Positions 16,601-26,629 are shown, numbered from the stretch's first letter. The stretch is 38,253 nucleotides of DNA from Caldithrix sp. (GCA_020722745.1 DYKF01000007.1:1-38253); one strand, 5' to 3'. Made by a program: numbers and translations. The notes: generated from the letters alone by a model not told the origin.

Positions 16601-19267
16601 ATGAGCGCACAGTATAAAGACTCCTTTGGAATACGCACCACTCTCGAAACAAAATCCGGAAAAGCAGATTATTTCAGCCTGCCCCTGCTTGCCCAAAAGA
16701 CGGGCAAAGATTTCTCCCGCCTGCCCTATTCAATACGAATTCTCATAGAAGCTGTTGCTCGGCAGGAAGACGGTTTTATCATCACAAAACAAGACGTTGA
16801 GCGCACCATTGCTTACAACCCTGCCTCTGTAAAAGAGGAAGAGATTCCCTTTAAGCCTGCCCGCGTGATCATGCAGGACTTTACCGGAGTCCCCGGCGTC
16901 GTCGATTTAGCAGCCATGCGCGAAGCCGTTGCCACCCTGGGCGCCGATCCCCTGAAAATCAATCCCGTTTTGCCGGTAGATCTCGTGATCGATCACTCCG
17001 TTCAGATTGATTACTTTGGCAATGCCGAAGCAGCAGAGCGCAACGAGGCTCTAGAATTTGATCGCAACCGCGAGCGCTACGAGTTCCTTCGCTGGGGCTC
17101 TCGCGCCTTCCGCAATTTTCGCGTCGTTCCACCGGCCACAGGGATTGTCCACCAGGTGAACCTGGAATACCTTGCCACGGTAACGGCCAGCCGCGACGGG
17201 ATTTTGTTTCCCGATTCTCTGGTGGGAACCGATTCCCATACAACCATGATCAACGGTCTCGGCGTTGTCGGCTGGGGCGTTGGCGGTATTGAAGCAGAGG
17301 CCGTTATGCTGGACCAGCCCATCTACATGCTCATGCCGGAAGTTATTGGCATGCGCCTCGCGGGAAAACTTCCCGACGGCGCCACAGCTACCGATCTCGT
17401 CCTTTCTGTTACGCAAATTCTTCGCAAGCGCGGCGTCGTGGGCCGATTTGTGGAATTTACCGGCCCCGGCCTGGACCATCTGTCTCTGGCCGATCGCGCC
17501 ACGATAGCCAATATGTCTCCCGAATATGGCGCCACCATTGGCTTTTTCCCGGTGGACGACGAGACTCTTCGCTATATGCGCCTTACCGGCCGCTCCGAAG
17601 AGCTCATAGATGCCGTAGAACGCTACAGCAAAGCCCAGGGCCTGTTCCGCGATTCCTCCGAGCCCGTATTCACAGATCTGCTGGAACTCGACATGTCTAC
17701 CGTGGAACCATCGATCGCTGGTCCGCGCCGTCCGCAGGACCGCATTCCTCTGCGCGAATCCAAAAAGAATTTCGCTCTTTCCATGACAGAACTTTTTGGC
17801 AAAAAAGAAGAAAAATCTACAGAAATAGAAATAAATGGACGCAAATTGCTCATTAAAGACGGCGCCGTCGTGATTGCCTCCATCACGAGCTGTACCAATA
17901 CGAGCAATCCTTCCGTGCTGATTGCTGCCGGCATTCTCGCTAAAAAGGCGGTAGAAAAAGGTCTTTCTCCCGCTCCATGGGTAAAGACATCTCTGGCACC
18001 TGGATCCCGCGTTGTCACAGAGTATCTACGCAAGGCTGATCTGTTACCGTATCTTGAAAAAATTGGTTACAACGTGGTTGGCTATGGTTGCACCACCTGC
18101 ATTGGCAACAGCGGCCCCATTGATCCCGCCTTGTCTGCCGTTTCTAAAGACCACGACATTGCTCTGGCCGCCGTGTTGTCTGGCAACCGTAACTTTGAAG
18201 GAAGAATACACGCCGACGTAAAAGCGAATTATCTCGCCTCTCCACCGCTCGTCGTTGCCTATGCACTCGCTGGAACCATGAATATCGATTTTGAGACAGA
18301 TTCCATCGGAACCGCCACAGACGGCAAACCCGTTTTCCTCCGCGATCTTTGGCCCACTTCGCGCGAAATTGGAGACGCCATTGCTGCATCTGTCACGCGC
18401 TCTCTTTTTGTCGGTGAATACAAAGATGTCTTTGCCGGATCTGCCCGCTGGAACGATATTAAAGTTTCTGAAGGCAGCACGTATGCGTGGCAAAAGGATT
18501 CCACGTATATTCGCGAACCGTCCTTTTTCAGCAACCTGCCCCGCGAAGCCCCCGGCCTTCCCAACCTGTCTAACCTGCGCGTATTAGCTGTTTTAGGAGA
18601 TTCCGTGACAACGGATCATATTTCTCCGGCTGGTTCCATCAAAAAGGATTCGCCGGCAGGCAAATGGCTCACAGAGAATGGGGTTGCCTTTTCTGATTTC
18701 AATTCCTACGGATCGCGCCGTGGCAACCACGAGGTGATGGTTCGCGGCACCTTTGCCAATATCCGCATCCGCAACCAGATGGTTCCCGGCGTAGAAGGCG
18801 GATTTACAAAACATATTCCTTCGGGAGAAGTTATGCCTATTTACGATGCTGCCATGAAATATGCGGCAGAGCACACGGGCCTCATGATTCTGGCTGGAAA
18901 AGAATACGGCACGGGATCTTCCCGCGACTGGGCAGCCAAGGGAACCAGCCTGTTGGGGGTGCGTGCCGTTCTCGCAGAATCCTTTGAGCGCATCCACCGC
19001 TCTAACCTAATCGGCATGGGAATTCTGCCGCTGCAATACCGCGATGGTGAATCTGCTGCCAGCTATGCCTTAACAGGAACCGAGACGATTTCTCTACAGC
19101 TGTCTAAAGAGCTGAACCCCGGCATGGAAGTTGTACTTTCTGTGCTGCGCGGAGATGGTTCCATTAAGGAAGTGCCAACGCGCTTACGGGCAGATACCCC
19201 TGTGGAGATTGAGTATCTCAAAAACGGTGGAATTTTGCAGACCGTGTTACGCCAGTTGATTCGTTGA
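16601..19267 (+). CDS. acnA: Aconitate hydratase A
   Basis: Aconitase isomerises citrate and isocitrate in the TCA cycle using a 4Fe-4S cluster. The 888-residue protein has the length and layout of the AcnA/IRP type. Cluster ligands are Cys431 (SCTNTSNPS), Cys497 and Cys500 ([13 protein letters not shown]), and the C-terminal swivel domain carries the substrate motif [13 protein letters not shown]. The ATG lacks a Shine-Dalgarno site and follows a TTGACT box by 28 nt. The glycosyltransferase start is 43 nt downstream on the same strand. Confidence 0.98.
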   Translation: MSAQYKDSFGIRTTLETKSGKADYFSLPLLAQKTGKDFSRLPYSIRILIEAVARQEDGFIITKQDVERTIAYNPASVKEEEIPFKPARVIMQDFTGVPGVVDLAAMREAVATLGADPLKINPVLPVDLVIDHSVQIDYFGNAEAAERNEALEFDRNRERYEFLRWGSRAFRNFRVVPPATGIVHQVNLEYLATVTASRDGILFPDSLVGTDSHTTMINGLGVVGWGVGGIEAEAVMLDQPIYMLMPEVIGMRLAGKLPDGATATDLVLSVTQILRKRGVVGRFVEFTGPGLDHLSLADRATIANMSPEYGATIGFFPVDDETLRYMRLTGRSEELIDAVERYSKAQGLFRDSSEPVFTDLLELDMSTVEPSIAGPRRPQDRIPLRESKKNFALSMTELFGKKEEKSTEIEINGRKLLIKDGAVVIASITSCTNTSNPSVLIAAGILAKKAVEKGLSPAPWVKTSLAPGSRVVTEYLRKADLLPYLEKIGYNVVGYGCTTCIGNSGPIDPALSAVSKDHDIALAAVLSGNRNFEGRIHADVKANYLASPPLVVAYALAGTMNIDFETDSIGTATDGKPVFLRDLWPTSREIGDAIAASVTRSLFVGEYKDVFAGSARWNDIKVSEGSTYAWQKDSTYIREPSFFSNLPREAPGLPNLSNLRVLAVLGDSVTTDHISPAGSIKKDSPAGKWLTENGVAFSDFNSYGSRRGNHEVMVRGTFANIRIRNQMVPGVEGGFTKHIPSGEVMPIYDAAMKYAAEHTGLMILAGKEYGTGSSRDWAAKGTSLLGVRAVLAESFERIHRSNLIGMGILPLQYRDGESAASYALTGTETISLQLSKELNPGMEVVLSVLRGDGSIKEVPTRLRADTPVEIEYLKNGGILQTVLRQLIR

Positions 19268-19271
19268 TTGC

Positions 19272-19277
19272 TTGACG
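19272..19277 (+). promoter_or_regulatory. -35-like box TTGACG of the glycosyltransferase gene
   Basis: TTGACG overlaps the region just after the acnA stop and ends 32 nt before the ATG at 19310. There is no Shine-Dalgarno site. The -10 candidate (ACACTC) is weak. It may give the glycosyltransferase its own near-leaderless transcript. Confidence 0.35.
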
Positions 19278-19309
19278 AATACACTGGCTTTTGCACACTC
19301 CCGAAAACC

Positions 19310-20560
19310 ATGAACATAGTAATTTTTACAGACACCTACTTTCCTAAGATTGACGGCATTGCAGTGTCTGTTGATACGTTTACAAAGCTGTTAGAGCAAA
19401 AGGGACATAAATTTATAATTATAGCCCCCCGCTATCCTGGCAATGGAAAACACGAGACGGTAACGGACAATATAGAGATTTTTCGTCTGGCAAACACGTC
19501 TCTGCCTTCTTATCCAGACGTCAAAGTTTCCCTTCCTCCCCGCTCCCGCGTGCGCCGCGCGTTAAAGGCCTTTAAGCCCGACGTTTTCCATATCCAGTCG
19601 CCGGGCTTGATTGGGCAGTACGGAGTGATTTTATCCCGCCTGTACAAAATTCCACTTGTGGGAACGTACCACACCATGATAAACGAAATGGGGATGTATT
19701 TGTCTCCATACCGCCTGCTTCGCATTGACCAGTTGCTGAGCCGTTTTCGGCGCGGGAAAAAAGTAAAAAGCAAATTAGGCAACGCACAGCGCAAATCAGA
19801 AAAATCGCTGAGCAACCGTTTGCTCTATAAAATTACCAACAGCATATATTCTCACGGGAAGGTAATTATTTCCCCTACCGAGCTCATAAGGCGCGAGCTC
19901 ATGGCCAACGGAATCCGCAAGCCAATTGTCGTAATTTCTAACGGCATTGATCTCACGCGCTTTAAGGGAGAGATAAAGTCTCTTCCAACCAGAGGCCCCA
20001 AATTTCTGCACGTTGGCCGCATCTCTTTCGAGAAAAACGTGGAGGTCGTCCTCAAGGCTTTCCGGATTCTTCTCAAAAAGTTTGCCGATGCAGAGCTCAC
20101 GGTTTACGGGGACGGCCCTGCGCTTGCCAGCCTTAAAATTGAGGCCCACCAGCTTGGCATTGCAGACCGCGTCCGTTTTCCCGGTTTTATTGAGCGGGAA
20201 AAACTCCCTGAAATATACCGCGAATACGATCTGTTTTTAACGGCTTCCACGATGGAAACCCAGGGTCTCGTTGTACTCGAGGCCACAGCGAGCGGATTGC
20301 CTTCGGTTGGCGTGAACGCCTATGCCCTGCCAGAGATTATTGTGAACGGCGAAAACGGATATATTGTGGATCCCTTTGATGCGACAGCCATGGCCGCGAA
20401 GGCAGAGGAAATTATGACCAATCCGGAATTGTACCGCCGCTTTTCCGAGAACGGCCTGAAAATTGCGGCCACCCACGACATACACCGCAGCGCCGAGCGC
20501 CTTGAAGCACTCTACCTGTCCCTGGCCAGCCGACTGCAGGATGATTTTGCAGACTTTTAA
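19310..20560 (+). CDS. GT4-family glycosyltransferase (glycolipid type)
   Basis: The protein transfers a sugar from a nucleotide donor with a GT-B fold. The N-terminus (MNIVIFTDTYFPKIDG) and the C-terminal donor domain with VGRISFEKN and an E-x7-E pair (ETQGLVVLEA) are typical of GT4 enzymes related to diacylglycerol glucosyl- or mannosyltransferases. I start it at ATG 19310, which gives 416 residues beginning at the canonical first beta strand; an upstream TTG at 19268 would add unrelated sequence. It has no signal peptide and is expected at the inner face of the membrane. The FNR gene follows 26 bp later with its own strong ribosome site. The acceptor is unknown. Confidence 0.88.
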   Translation: MNIVIFTDTYFPKIDGIAVSVDTFTKLLEQKGHKFIIIAPRYPGNGKHETVTDNIEIFRLANTSLPSYPDVKVSLPPRSRVRRALKAFKPDVFHIQSPGLIGQYGVILSRLYKIPLVGTYHTMINEMGMYLSPYRLLRIDQLLSRFRRGKKVKSKLGNAQRKSEKSLSNRLLYKITNSIYSHGKVIISPTELIRRELMANGIRKPIVVISNGIDLTRFKGEIKSLPTRGPKFLHVGRISFEKNVEVVLKAFRILLKKFADAELTVYGDGPALASLKIEAHQLGIADRVRFPGFIEREKLPEIYREYDLFLTASTMETQGLVVLEATASGLPSVGVNAYALPEIIVNGENGYIVDPFDATAMAAKAEEIMTNPELYRRFSENGLKIAATHDIHRSAERLEALYLSLASRLQDDFADF

Positions 20561-20586
20561 GTCAACACACATATTAAGGAGTTTCT

Positions 20587-21459
20587 ATGTCAGATTTTAC
20601 GCGTCCGGAAGTACAGGTTAACACCTACCGAAAAACAAGTCCCCTCGAGGCAACCGTTCTCGATCACAAAAATCTTGCCGATACAGGCTTTGATTCCCAG
20701 GTATACCATATCCGCCTTTCTGTGCCGGGATATGAATTCACAGAAGGCCAGAGTGCCGGAGTTCTTCCTCCCGGAGAAGACGAAAACGGCAAACCCCACA
20801 ACGTAAGACTGTATTCCATTGCCTCTATTGGCACGGATGCCGCAGAAAAAGATATCATGGAGCTTTGCATTAAGCGCGTGGTATACGAAAACGAACAGGG
20901 CGAGCTCGTCAAGGGCGTCTGTTCCAATTATCTTGCCGACCTGAAACCGGGCGACAAAGTGCAGCTTACCGGGCCTTCTGGCAGAAAGTTTCTTTTGCCC
21001 GTTTCCGAAGAGCGCGCCCGCCCCTACATTTTTATGGCAACCGGAACCGGCATTGCCCCCTTCCGTGGATTTTTGCAACGACTGTTTGGTCAGGACAAAA
21101 TGACCAGTCATCCCGTTCATTTATTCTTTGGTGCCCGCCACCGCGAGGATCTCGTCTATAACGATGAATTTGAAAAGCTTGCCGCTCAATACCCTAATTT
21201 TCATTATCACAAGGCTATTTCCCGCGAAATGAAAAATGCCGAGGGAGGCCGCCTTTACGTACACCATTTGTTTCACCAGATGGGCGAGGAAATGTGGAAC
21301 CTGCTTTCGGACAATTCTTCTTTAATGTACATGTGCGGTCTTCGCGGCATGGAAGAAGGCGTTGTAAACACTTTGAAAACCATGGCAGCCGAAAAGGGCC
21401 AGGATTCTTCTGCTTTTCTGGAATCCTTTGAGCCACGCTTTTTGAAAGAAGTGTATTAA
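20587..21459 (+). CDS. Ferredoxin--NADP reductase, plant type
   Basis: FNR exchanges electrons between NADP(H) and ferredoxin or flavodoxin through FAD. The 290-residue protein shows the plant-type signature: RLYS at 74-77 and GVCSNYL at 110-116 for FAD, TGTGIAPFR at 152-160 and MCGL at 249-252 for NADP, and a terminal tyrosine (Tyr290) that stacks on the flavin. Plastid-class FNRs are unusual in non-photosynthetic bacteria but are known in Leptospira, which supports the taxonomic guess. AAGGAG lies 6 nt before the ATG. It may supply reduced ferredoxin or balance NADPH. It is followed by an AT-rich palindromic terminator. Confidence 0.95.
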   Translation: MSDFTRPEVQVNTYRKTSPLEATVLDHKNLADTGFDSQVYHIRLSVPGYEFTEGQSAGVLPPGEDENGKPHNVRLYSIASIGTDAAEKDIMELCIKRVVYENEQGELVKGVCSNYLADLKPGDKVQLTGPSGRKFLLPVSEERARPYIFMATGTGIAPFRGFLQRLFGQDKMTSHPVHLFFGARHREDLVYNDEFEKLAAQYPNFHYHKAISREMKNAEGGRLYVHHLFHQMGEEMWNLLSDNSSLMYMCGLRGMEEGVVNTLKTMAAEKGQDSSAFLESFEPRFLKEVY

Positions 21460-21462
21460 ATC

Positions 21463-21557
21463 CTAAGGAGCCTCTAATTTTTCAAAATTTTGAAAAAATT
21501 TTATTTTTTTTATACCCTTCAGGAGGAAAGTGTAAAAAATTAATTTTTAGAGGTTCC
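21463..21557. repeat. AT-rich element with inverted-repeat ends (MITE-like)
   Basis: GGAGCCTCTAA at 21467-21477 is mirrored by TTAGAGGTTCC at 21547-21557 (one G-T mismatch), and the enclosed sequence is very A/T rich. The left end CTAAGGAGCCTCTAA also matches CTAAGGAACCTCTGA at 1094-1108 at 13 of 15 bases. This suggests a repeated boundary such as the end of a small non-autonomous element. No transposase gene or clear target duplication is visible. Confidence 0.4.
21478..21511 (+). terminator. Intrinsic terminator of the glycosyltransferase-FNR unit
   Basis: A perfect 20-bp palindrome at 21478-21497 (T5 C A4 / T4 G A5) is followed by a tract of almost only T to 21511. The stem is A/T-rich and so weak, but its position 18 bp after the FNR stop fits an intrinsic terminator. 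Confidence 0.5.
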
Positions 21558-21607
21558 CCCTGTTTACATGCGCTTGCAAGCAGGCTAAAATAGCTTATAA
21601 AGGCTTG

Positions 21608-21706
21608 GTGCGCTCCCGCGCGGGGTCTGTTCGCCGGCAGGATTTACTCTCTTGCCAGAATAGCTTCCGATCGATTGTTCTCCCCGTGCGGTGGGCCTGT
21701 CGTTCT
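21608..21706 (+). repeat. Dispersed intergenic repeat, copy C
   Basis: It has the order of elements of copy B: a small hairpin (GTGCGC-TCCC-GCGCGG), then GCCGGCAGG, a degenerate middle, and CCCCGTGCGGTGGGC...GTTCT. It ends about 85 bp before a gene start, as copy B does before acnA. Confidence 0.45.
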
Positions 21707-21756
21707 CATGGAATCCAAAACCTTCCCGTGCTCTGGACATTGCAACGCAAATCTCC

Positions 21757-21762
21757 TTGACG
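21757..21762 (+). promoter_or_regulatory. -35-like box TTGACG of the symporter gene
   Basis: TTGACG ends exactly 28 nt before the ATG at 21791 and no Shine-Dalgarno site lies between, the same arrangement as at acnA. The -10 position (ATGCGG) does not match consensus. Confidence 0.4.
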
Positions 21763-21790
21763 TGAGCGAAACATTCCGCATGCGGTTACC

Positions 21791-23410
21791 ATGAGTAAAC
21801 GCGAACACTGGTCTGGCCGCATTCTGTTTATTCTCGCGGCAGCGGGGTCGGCCATTGGCCTGGGTAACCTATGGAAATTTCCCTACATATCCTGGGCTAA
21901 TGGTGGCGGTTTGTTCGTCCTGCTGTACATCTTCTTCATCATCCTCCTGGGACTTCCCATCATGATCTCAGAAATTGCTATGGGCAAAGCCACAGGCACG
22001 GGACCAGCAGGAGCCTTTCGCGCTCTGGGGGGACAAAAAACTCCCTTCCGGTTTGTAGGATACTTAGGCGTCGCGACGGCCCTGCTGCTTCTTAGTTATT
22101 ATTCCGTTGTAGCCGGCTGGTCGCTGGAGTATACGGCCAAAGCAATCGGGGGAGAATTTGAAAGCATCCCGCCTGCAAAACTGGAGCAACTTGCGCAAAG
22201 CGAAGCCGGTATACAGGCCCTGCAAACCAAAGCGCTGAAGCAGGAGATTGCTTTTGCGACCGATTCCCAAAAGGAGGAAATTCTGCGCGATTCTGGATTG
22301 CTCCAGGCAAACCTGCGAGATGATGAAATGCAGATTCTCTTTCGCAACTCTGCGGAAAAAATACCTGCCCTTTTATTAGAAAAGGGAAAAGCAGATGAGT
22401 GGGGAACCATATTCTTAAATAAAGTTCAATCTTCGGAAGACTTTGTTGCATGGCGACAGGAAGCACTGAAACCCCTCCATTCGGACACCATGTTTGCTGA
22501 TTTTTTATCGGACAAAACAAAACTCATTACATGGCACAGCGTCATCATGCTGATAACGATTCTCATTGTAGCCGGAGGGATTAAAGGAGGTATAGAAAAT
22601 GCAATGAAAATTTTTATGCCACTGCTCTTTATCATAATTATTTTTCTCACGATCAACTCTCTTCTGTTAGATAAAGAACAGGAAGGGCTGCGCTTTCTTC
22701 TGTGGGGAGATCCATCGCGCTTTTCGGCAAAGTCTATTGTGGAGGCTTTGGGGCATGCGTTCTTTTCTCTTTCTCTTGGCATGGGAGTCATGATTACTTA
22801 CGGATCTTACATGGGGCGAGGTAACCATGCCGTAAAAGATTCCATCTGGATTGTCAGCGCTGACACCTTCGTTTCCATCTCCGCTACATTGATGATTTTT
22901 CCAATTATATTTGTCTATGGAATGCAACCGACAAGCGGTGGAGCCGGAATTTTATTCACGGCCCTTCCGTTAGAGCTCGTTAAGTTTCCGGGAAAAAGTC
23001 TGTTTGTGTTTATTTTTTATATCCTGGTTTTTATAGCCGCAATCACTTCTGCCATTTCACTTATCGAAGTTGTCGTTACGTATTTGATTGACGAGAAAAA
23101 AATGAAGCGCTACCATGCCGCTCTGTCTGCCGGCATATTCATTTATCTTCTCGGAATTCCTTCTGCGCTATGGATCTCCGGCTTTTTTACAAGGCTCGAC
23201 TTTCTCGTATCCAACATTCTTTTGCCTTTTGGTGGTTTACTGATCGCCATATTCGCCGGCTGGGTAGCGGAACAGAAAGCCATAGAAAACGAATTTCATG
23301 CAAAGGGTATTCCTGCCTGGACGTTTGCCGTGTATCGGTTCGTATTAAGAATTATTACACCTGTTCTATTTGCCGCCGTCTTTGGCCATTTGCTGTTATC
23401 TGCTGGATGA
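21791..23410 (+). CDS. Sodium-dependent symporter, NSS/SNF family
   Basis: Members of this LeuT-fold family take up amino acids or related amines with Na+. The 539-residue protein starts with the hallmark TM1 sequence AAAGSAIGLGNLWKFPY (Na+ and substrate contact region) and shows eleven hydrophobic helices, lacking the twelfth, as in several bacterial members. Between TM3 (to about residue 118) and TM4 (from about 245) lies a hydrophilic loop of about 125 residues, whereas bacterial homologues normally have a short second extracellular loop; the extra segment is helical and charged. The substrate cannot be predicted. The ATG has no Shine-Dalgarno site but a TTGACG box 28 nt upstream. Confidence 0.92.
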   Translation: MSKREHWSGRILFILAAAGSAIGLGNLWKFPYISWANGGGLFVLLYIFFIILLGLPIMISEIAMGKATGTGPAGAFRALGGQKTPFRFVGYLGVATALLLLSYYSVVAGWSLEYTAKAIGGEFESIPPAKLEQLAQSEAGIQALQTKALKQEIAFATDSQKEEILRDSGLLQANLRDDEMQILFRNSAEKIPALLLEKGKADEWGTIFLNKVQSSEDFVAWRQEALKPLHSDTMFADFLSDKTKLITWHSVIMLITILIVAGGIKGGIENAMKIFMPLLFIIIIFLTINSLLLDKEQEGLRFLLWGDPSRFSAKSIVEALGHAFFSLSLGMGVMITYGSYMGRGNHAVKDSIWIVSADTFVSISATLMIFPIIFVYGMQPTSGGAGILFTALPLELVKFPGKSLFVFIFYILVFIAAITSAISLIEVVVTYLIDEKKMKRYHAALSAGIFIYLLGIPSALWISGFFTRLDFLVSNILLPFGGLLIAIFAGWVAEQKAIENEFHAKGIPAWTFAVYRFVLRIITPVLFAAVFGHLLLSAG

Positions 23411-23506
23411 GACACAATACTGCTGGAGCGAAAGGATAGAACATATTAACTACCAAATATTGTTTCCATACATTTAAGCCCGCTAAGTTTGTGTGAGCAG
23501 GATAAA

Positions 23507-26500
23507 ATGTCGTTGCAAACGAAGCATGTTGACAGTGCTGCTATGCTGTCGAACCATGACAGCATGGAGACATTTTTTCCAACATTTTTTTCAACGGGAT
23601 CGCTGCTCGCAGCGATATTCTCCCTTTACCTGGGGCAGCTATTTTTTCGGATTCCTGATCGGTCGCCTGCTTCTTTTCATTTTGCGATGATCTCATTTTT
23701 CATGGTGATTTTGCACGGGACATATACCCTTGCCTCTACGTTCTTTCATCCCATTATGGCATGGCACAAAGTGTTTGCTGTAGGCGCAGGAATGCTTGGG
23801 GGAATTCATGCTGCACAAATGATTCTGCATTTTCCACAAAAGATGGACAATTTTTTCAGCCGTACAATGCCCAGAATTCAGTATGGCATAGCAATTCTTT
23901 TGATTGCACTGTTTGCTGTTGCCGCCTGGAACAGCGACAAACGATTCATCTTTGACGGACATTCCTGGGATTTTAATGCAGGCGCTATTTACCAGATAAC
24001 AAGCATAGTGATTTTGCTGTTCTTTGTAATCGGCTATATAGTGGGTTATATAAAAGCCTTTAGATCAACCGGAAATCTTAGAATTATTTTAATAATATTA
24101 ACAACTTCATATATGCTGTTCACCTTTGTACCCGGCATTCTCAACATGCTGAGCCGTTATGGACTGGTAAACCGGGAAACCTATCTCGTGAACACGGTCA
24201 TCATGAATCTTGCGGGATTCTTTTTTGTGAGCCTGATATTCATCAACAATCTCCGGGAAAAATCTTCTCTGCTTGATAAAATTGTCAGCATTTCCATGCT
24301 CACTGTTCTCGTCATCATCCAAGCTTTCAGTTATTTCTGGCTTAAAGAACAGGACATTTCTTTTTCCAGAATTTACGCAATGAAATCTCTGACTGGGGAT
24401 GCAGCCGCAAGCGTCTGTCGCTATACTGGTGTACTGTCCTGTTCCGGCGCCGCAAATATTAAGCCAGAAAGCATTTTGCACAAATCGATAGAACGCGATA
24501 TGGCTGCAATAGAGCTGCTGCAAACTCTCGCCCAAAATACGACTCCTGAACCCAGAATGCTCCGAGCTGATACACTTGCCGGCATTGCCGCTAAAGAGTT
24601 TCTGCTTACCGACACTCCGCTCCAGGCGCATGCCAAAATTGTGGGTATAAACTCAAAACTATTTGCCTTGCGCGAAAAAGCATACTCACTCAAAAATTCT
24701 GGCAATACAGAAAAACTGTTAAGAATATTTCAATCTTCCGCTTTCCCGCCAGTTCTCCGGGATGCTCTCCGGTCTTCTCTTTCAAAACAGAAAAATTACT
24801 CCACCCTCTGGCAAGAGGCTGTTCTGCTGCTGTCTCCCATTCCTTCTCCCGAGGAAAGAACGTTTCGCGGTGATACGTTTCTTTCTCCACACAACCAGGG
24901 CACCACCACTGAACTGTTTGTGGCTTTCCGCAATCAAAAGGATGGAGTATGGAAAGAGACTCTTTTCCCTTACAGCGAATATAGAACGTATATGGCCCGC
25001 AGTGCGGGGCTTCTGGTGGCCTTGATTCTAATCGTTACTGTAATTCTGATATTCAGTTTTCGGTTTTTCTTTTTAGGGGCCCTTATTCGCCCTCTTGAAA
25101 GGGTTATCAGTGGCGTTAAAAGTGTAAACGATGGACTCCTTACAACGCGGCTGAAAGTTCATGTAGAGGATGAAATTGGTTTTTTGGCACACTCCTTCAA
25201 CAGCATGACAAAGACAATTCAATCTGCCCGCCAGGAACTGGTGGAATATGCGGAAACGCTGGAAGACAAAGTCAAGGAAAGAACGAAAGAATTAAACGAT
25301 ACTCTGTCCAATGTGGAAAAACTGAAAAGCCAGCAGGACGGTGACTATTTTCTCACCACACTCCTTCTCACCCCCCTGTCTCTCAACAGAGTACAAAGCC
25401 AGCAGAATTCTGTTTCTTTTTTCATGAAACAGAAAAAACATTTCACCTTTCAGAAATGGAAACGCGATATTGGAGGAGATTTTTGCAGTGCCGTATCGAT
25501 TTATCTAAATGAACGGGAGTACCACGTAATTGTAAATGCAGATGCCATGGGCAAATCCATGCAGGGAGCTGGTGGGGCTCTCGTCTTTGGTTCTGTGCTG
25601 CATTCTATTATTGAACGCACTCATCTATCCCCCGACGTTCAAAAACAGACACCCGAACGATGGATAAAGAATACCTTTGTAGAATTGCACCGCGTATTTG
25701 CAAGCTTTGACGGCTCCATGCTCGTTTCACTCTTATTGTCCCTGTTAGACAATGAAACAGGTATTCTGTATTTTATAAACGCAGAACACCCTCGCAGTAT
25801 TCTGCTCCGCGATGGAAAGGCATCATTCATCGAAGACACAGAAATAGTCTTTAGAAAACTCGGCACGCCTGACGCAAACAGCCATCTTTCCATATCCGTT
25901 TTTCCGATGCAACAGGGAGATATTATTCTTTTTGGCTCTGACGGTAGAGACGATGTTCGATTCGAGGACGAAACGGGCAACCATATCAATGAAGACGACG
26001 ATCGTATTTTGCGAGTTGTCGAAAAAGCTGGCGGGAATACAGAAGCAATCTATGAGCTCCTTGTATCTAATGCAGAACTCATAGATGATATTTCTCTGGT
26101 GCGAATACATCGAATAGCTCCGTCTCCCCTCGAAAAAAATCTATTGACTAGTAAAAATGCGGAGCTTCTCTCAGAAGCTGCAATTCTCAGGCGAAGTCAT
26201 AAACCGGAAGAAGCGATTAAGCTGCTAAATGCAATGTCTCACCACTTTACCGAAGCGGAAGAATCTGAGCTAAGGCGAGAGTTGATTCGCTCTCTGTTGC
26301 TGCTGCACCGTTACACCGATTTGTTGCCCCTGGCTAAACAGAATTTTCTGGCGAATCCTTCAGATTCTGAGCTCCTCTATATTCTCTCGTATGCCAGCAA
26401 AAAAACTGGCGATCTCGAAGAAGCCGCGCATTACGGAGAACGGCTGCGGTTGCGCGATCCCGATCATGTTAAGAACCTGTTGAATCTCAGCGAAATCCAC

Positions 26501-26626
26501 TTAAAACGAAAAAACTATATACGTTCGGGCGACCTGCTCGAAGAAGCGCGCGAAATAAACCCTACAGCACGGCAGATAGAAAAACTGGAAAAAGCCTTGA
26601 AAAAGCTGGGTGTAAACAGGGAGTAG
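23507..26626 (+). CDS. Membrane SpoIIE-type PP2C phosphatase with HAMP and TPR domains
   Basis: This 1039-residue signalling protein has about seven to eight N-terminal membrane helices (to about residue 280), an extracytoplasmic region (about 290-500), a further helix followed by a HAMP-like linker and coiled coil, then a SpoIIE/PP2C Ser/Thr phosphatase domain. Metal-binding acids are visible: Asp654 in DIGGDF, Asp812 in SDGRDD and Asp860/861 in IDDIS. The C-terminal 150 residues are TPR-like helices. Such proteins typically dephosphorylate anti-anti-sigma (STAS) proteins in partner-switching systems; no STAS protein is adjacent. I use ATG 23507, with AGGA 4-5 nt upstream, rather than TTG 23489. 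It is coupled to kdsC by a 3-bp gap. Confidence 0.88.
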   Translation: MSLQTKHVDSAAMLSNHDSMETFFPTFFSTGSLLAAIFSLYLGQLFFRIPDRSPASFHFAMISFFMVILHGTYTLASTFFHPIMAWHKVFAVGAGMLGGIHAAQMILHFPQKMDNFFSRTMPRIQYGIAILLIALFAVAAWNSDKRFIFDGHSWDFNAGAIYQITSIVILLFFVIGYIVGYIKAFRSTGNLRIILIILTTSYMLFTFVPGILNMLSRYGLVNRETYLVNTVIMNLAGFFFVSLIFINNLREKSSLLDKIVSISMLTVLVIIQAFSYFWLKEQDISFSRIYAMKSLTGDAAASVCRYTGVLSCSGAANIKPESILHKSIERDMAAIELLQTLAQNTTPEPRMLRADTLAGIAAKEFLLTDTPLQAHAKIVGINSKLFALREKAYSLKNSGNTEKLLRIFQSSAFPPVLRDALRSSLSKQKNYSTLWQEAVLLLSPIPSPEERTFRGDTFLSPHNQGTTTELFVAFRNQKDGVWKETLFPYSEYRTYMARSAGLLVALILIVTVILIFSFRFFFLGALIRPLERVISGVKSVNDGLLTTRLKVHVEDEIGFLAHSFNSMTKTIQSARQELVEYAETLEDKVKERTKELNDTLSNVEKLKSQQDGDYFLTTLLLTPLSLNRVQSQQNSVSFFMKQKKHFTFQKWKRDIGGDFCSAVSIYLNEREYHVIVNADAMGKSMQGAGGALVFGSVLHSIIERTHLSPDVQKQTPERWIKNTFVELHRVFASFDGSMLVSLLLSLLDNETGILYFINAEHPRSILLRDGKASFIEDTEIVFRKLGTPDANSHLSISVFPMQQGDIILFGSDGRDDVRFEDETGNHINEDDDRILRVVEKAGGNTEAIYELLVSNAELIDDISLVRIHRIAPSPLEKNLLTSKNAELLSEAAILRRSHKPEEAIKLLNAMSHHFTEAEESELRRELIRSLLLLHRYTDLLPLAKQNFLANPSDSELLYILSYASKKTGDLEEAAHYGERLRLRDPDHVKNLLNLSEIHLKRKNYIRSGDLLEEAREINPTARQIEKLEKALKKLGVNRE

Positions 26627-26629
26627 CCC

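Larger units (their letters stand above)
21460..21790. other. Repeat-rich intergenic gap before the symporter gene
   Basis: This 331-bp gap holds an AT-rich inverted-repeat element with an internal terminator-like palindrome (21463-21557), a copy of the dispersed repeat (21608-21706) and the symporter promoter box (21757-21762). No coding region is seen. Confidence 0.6.

Noticed and set aside
19268-19309. TTG start extending the glycosyltransferase by 14 residues
   Set aside because: The GT4 fold begins at the MNIVIFTDTY strand, and the extension contains the -35-like box.
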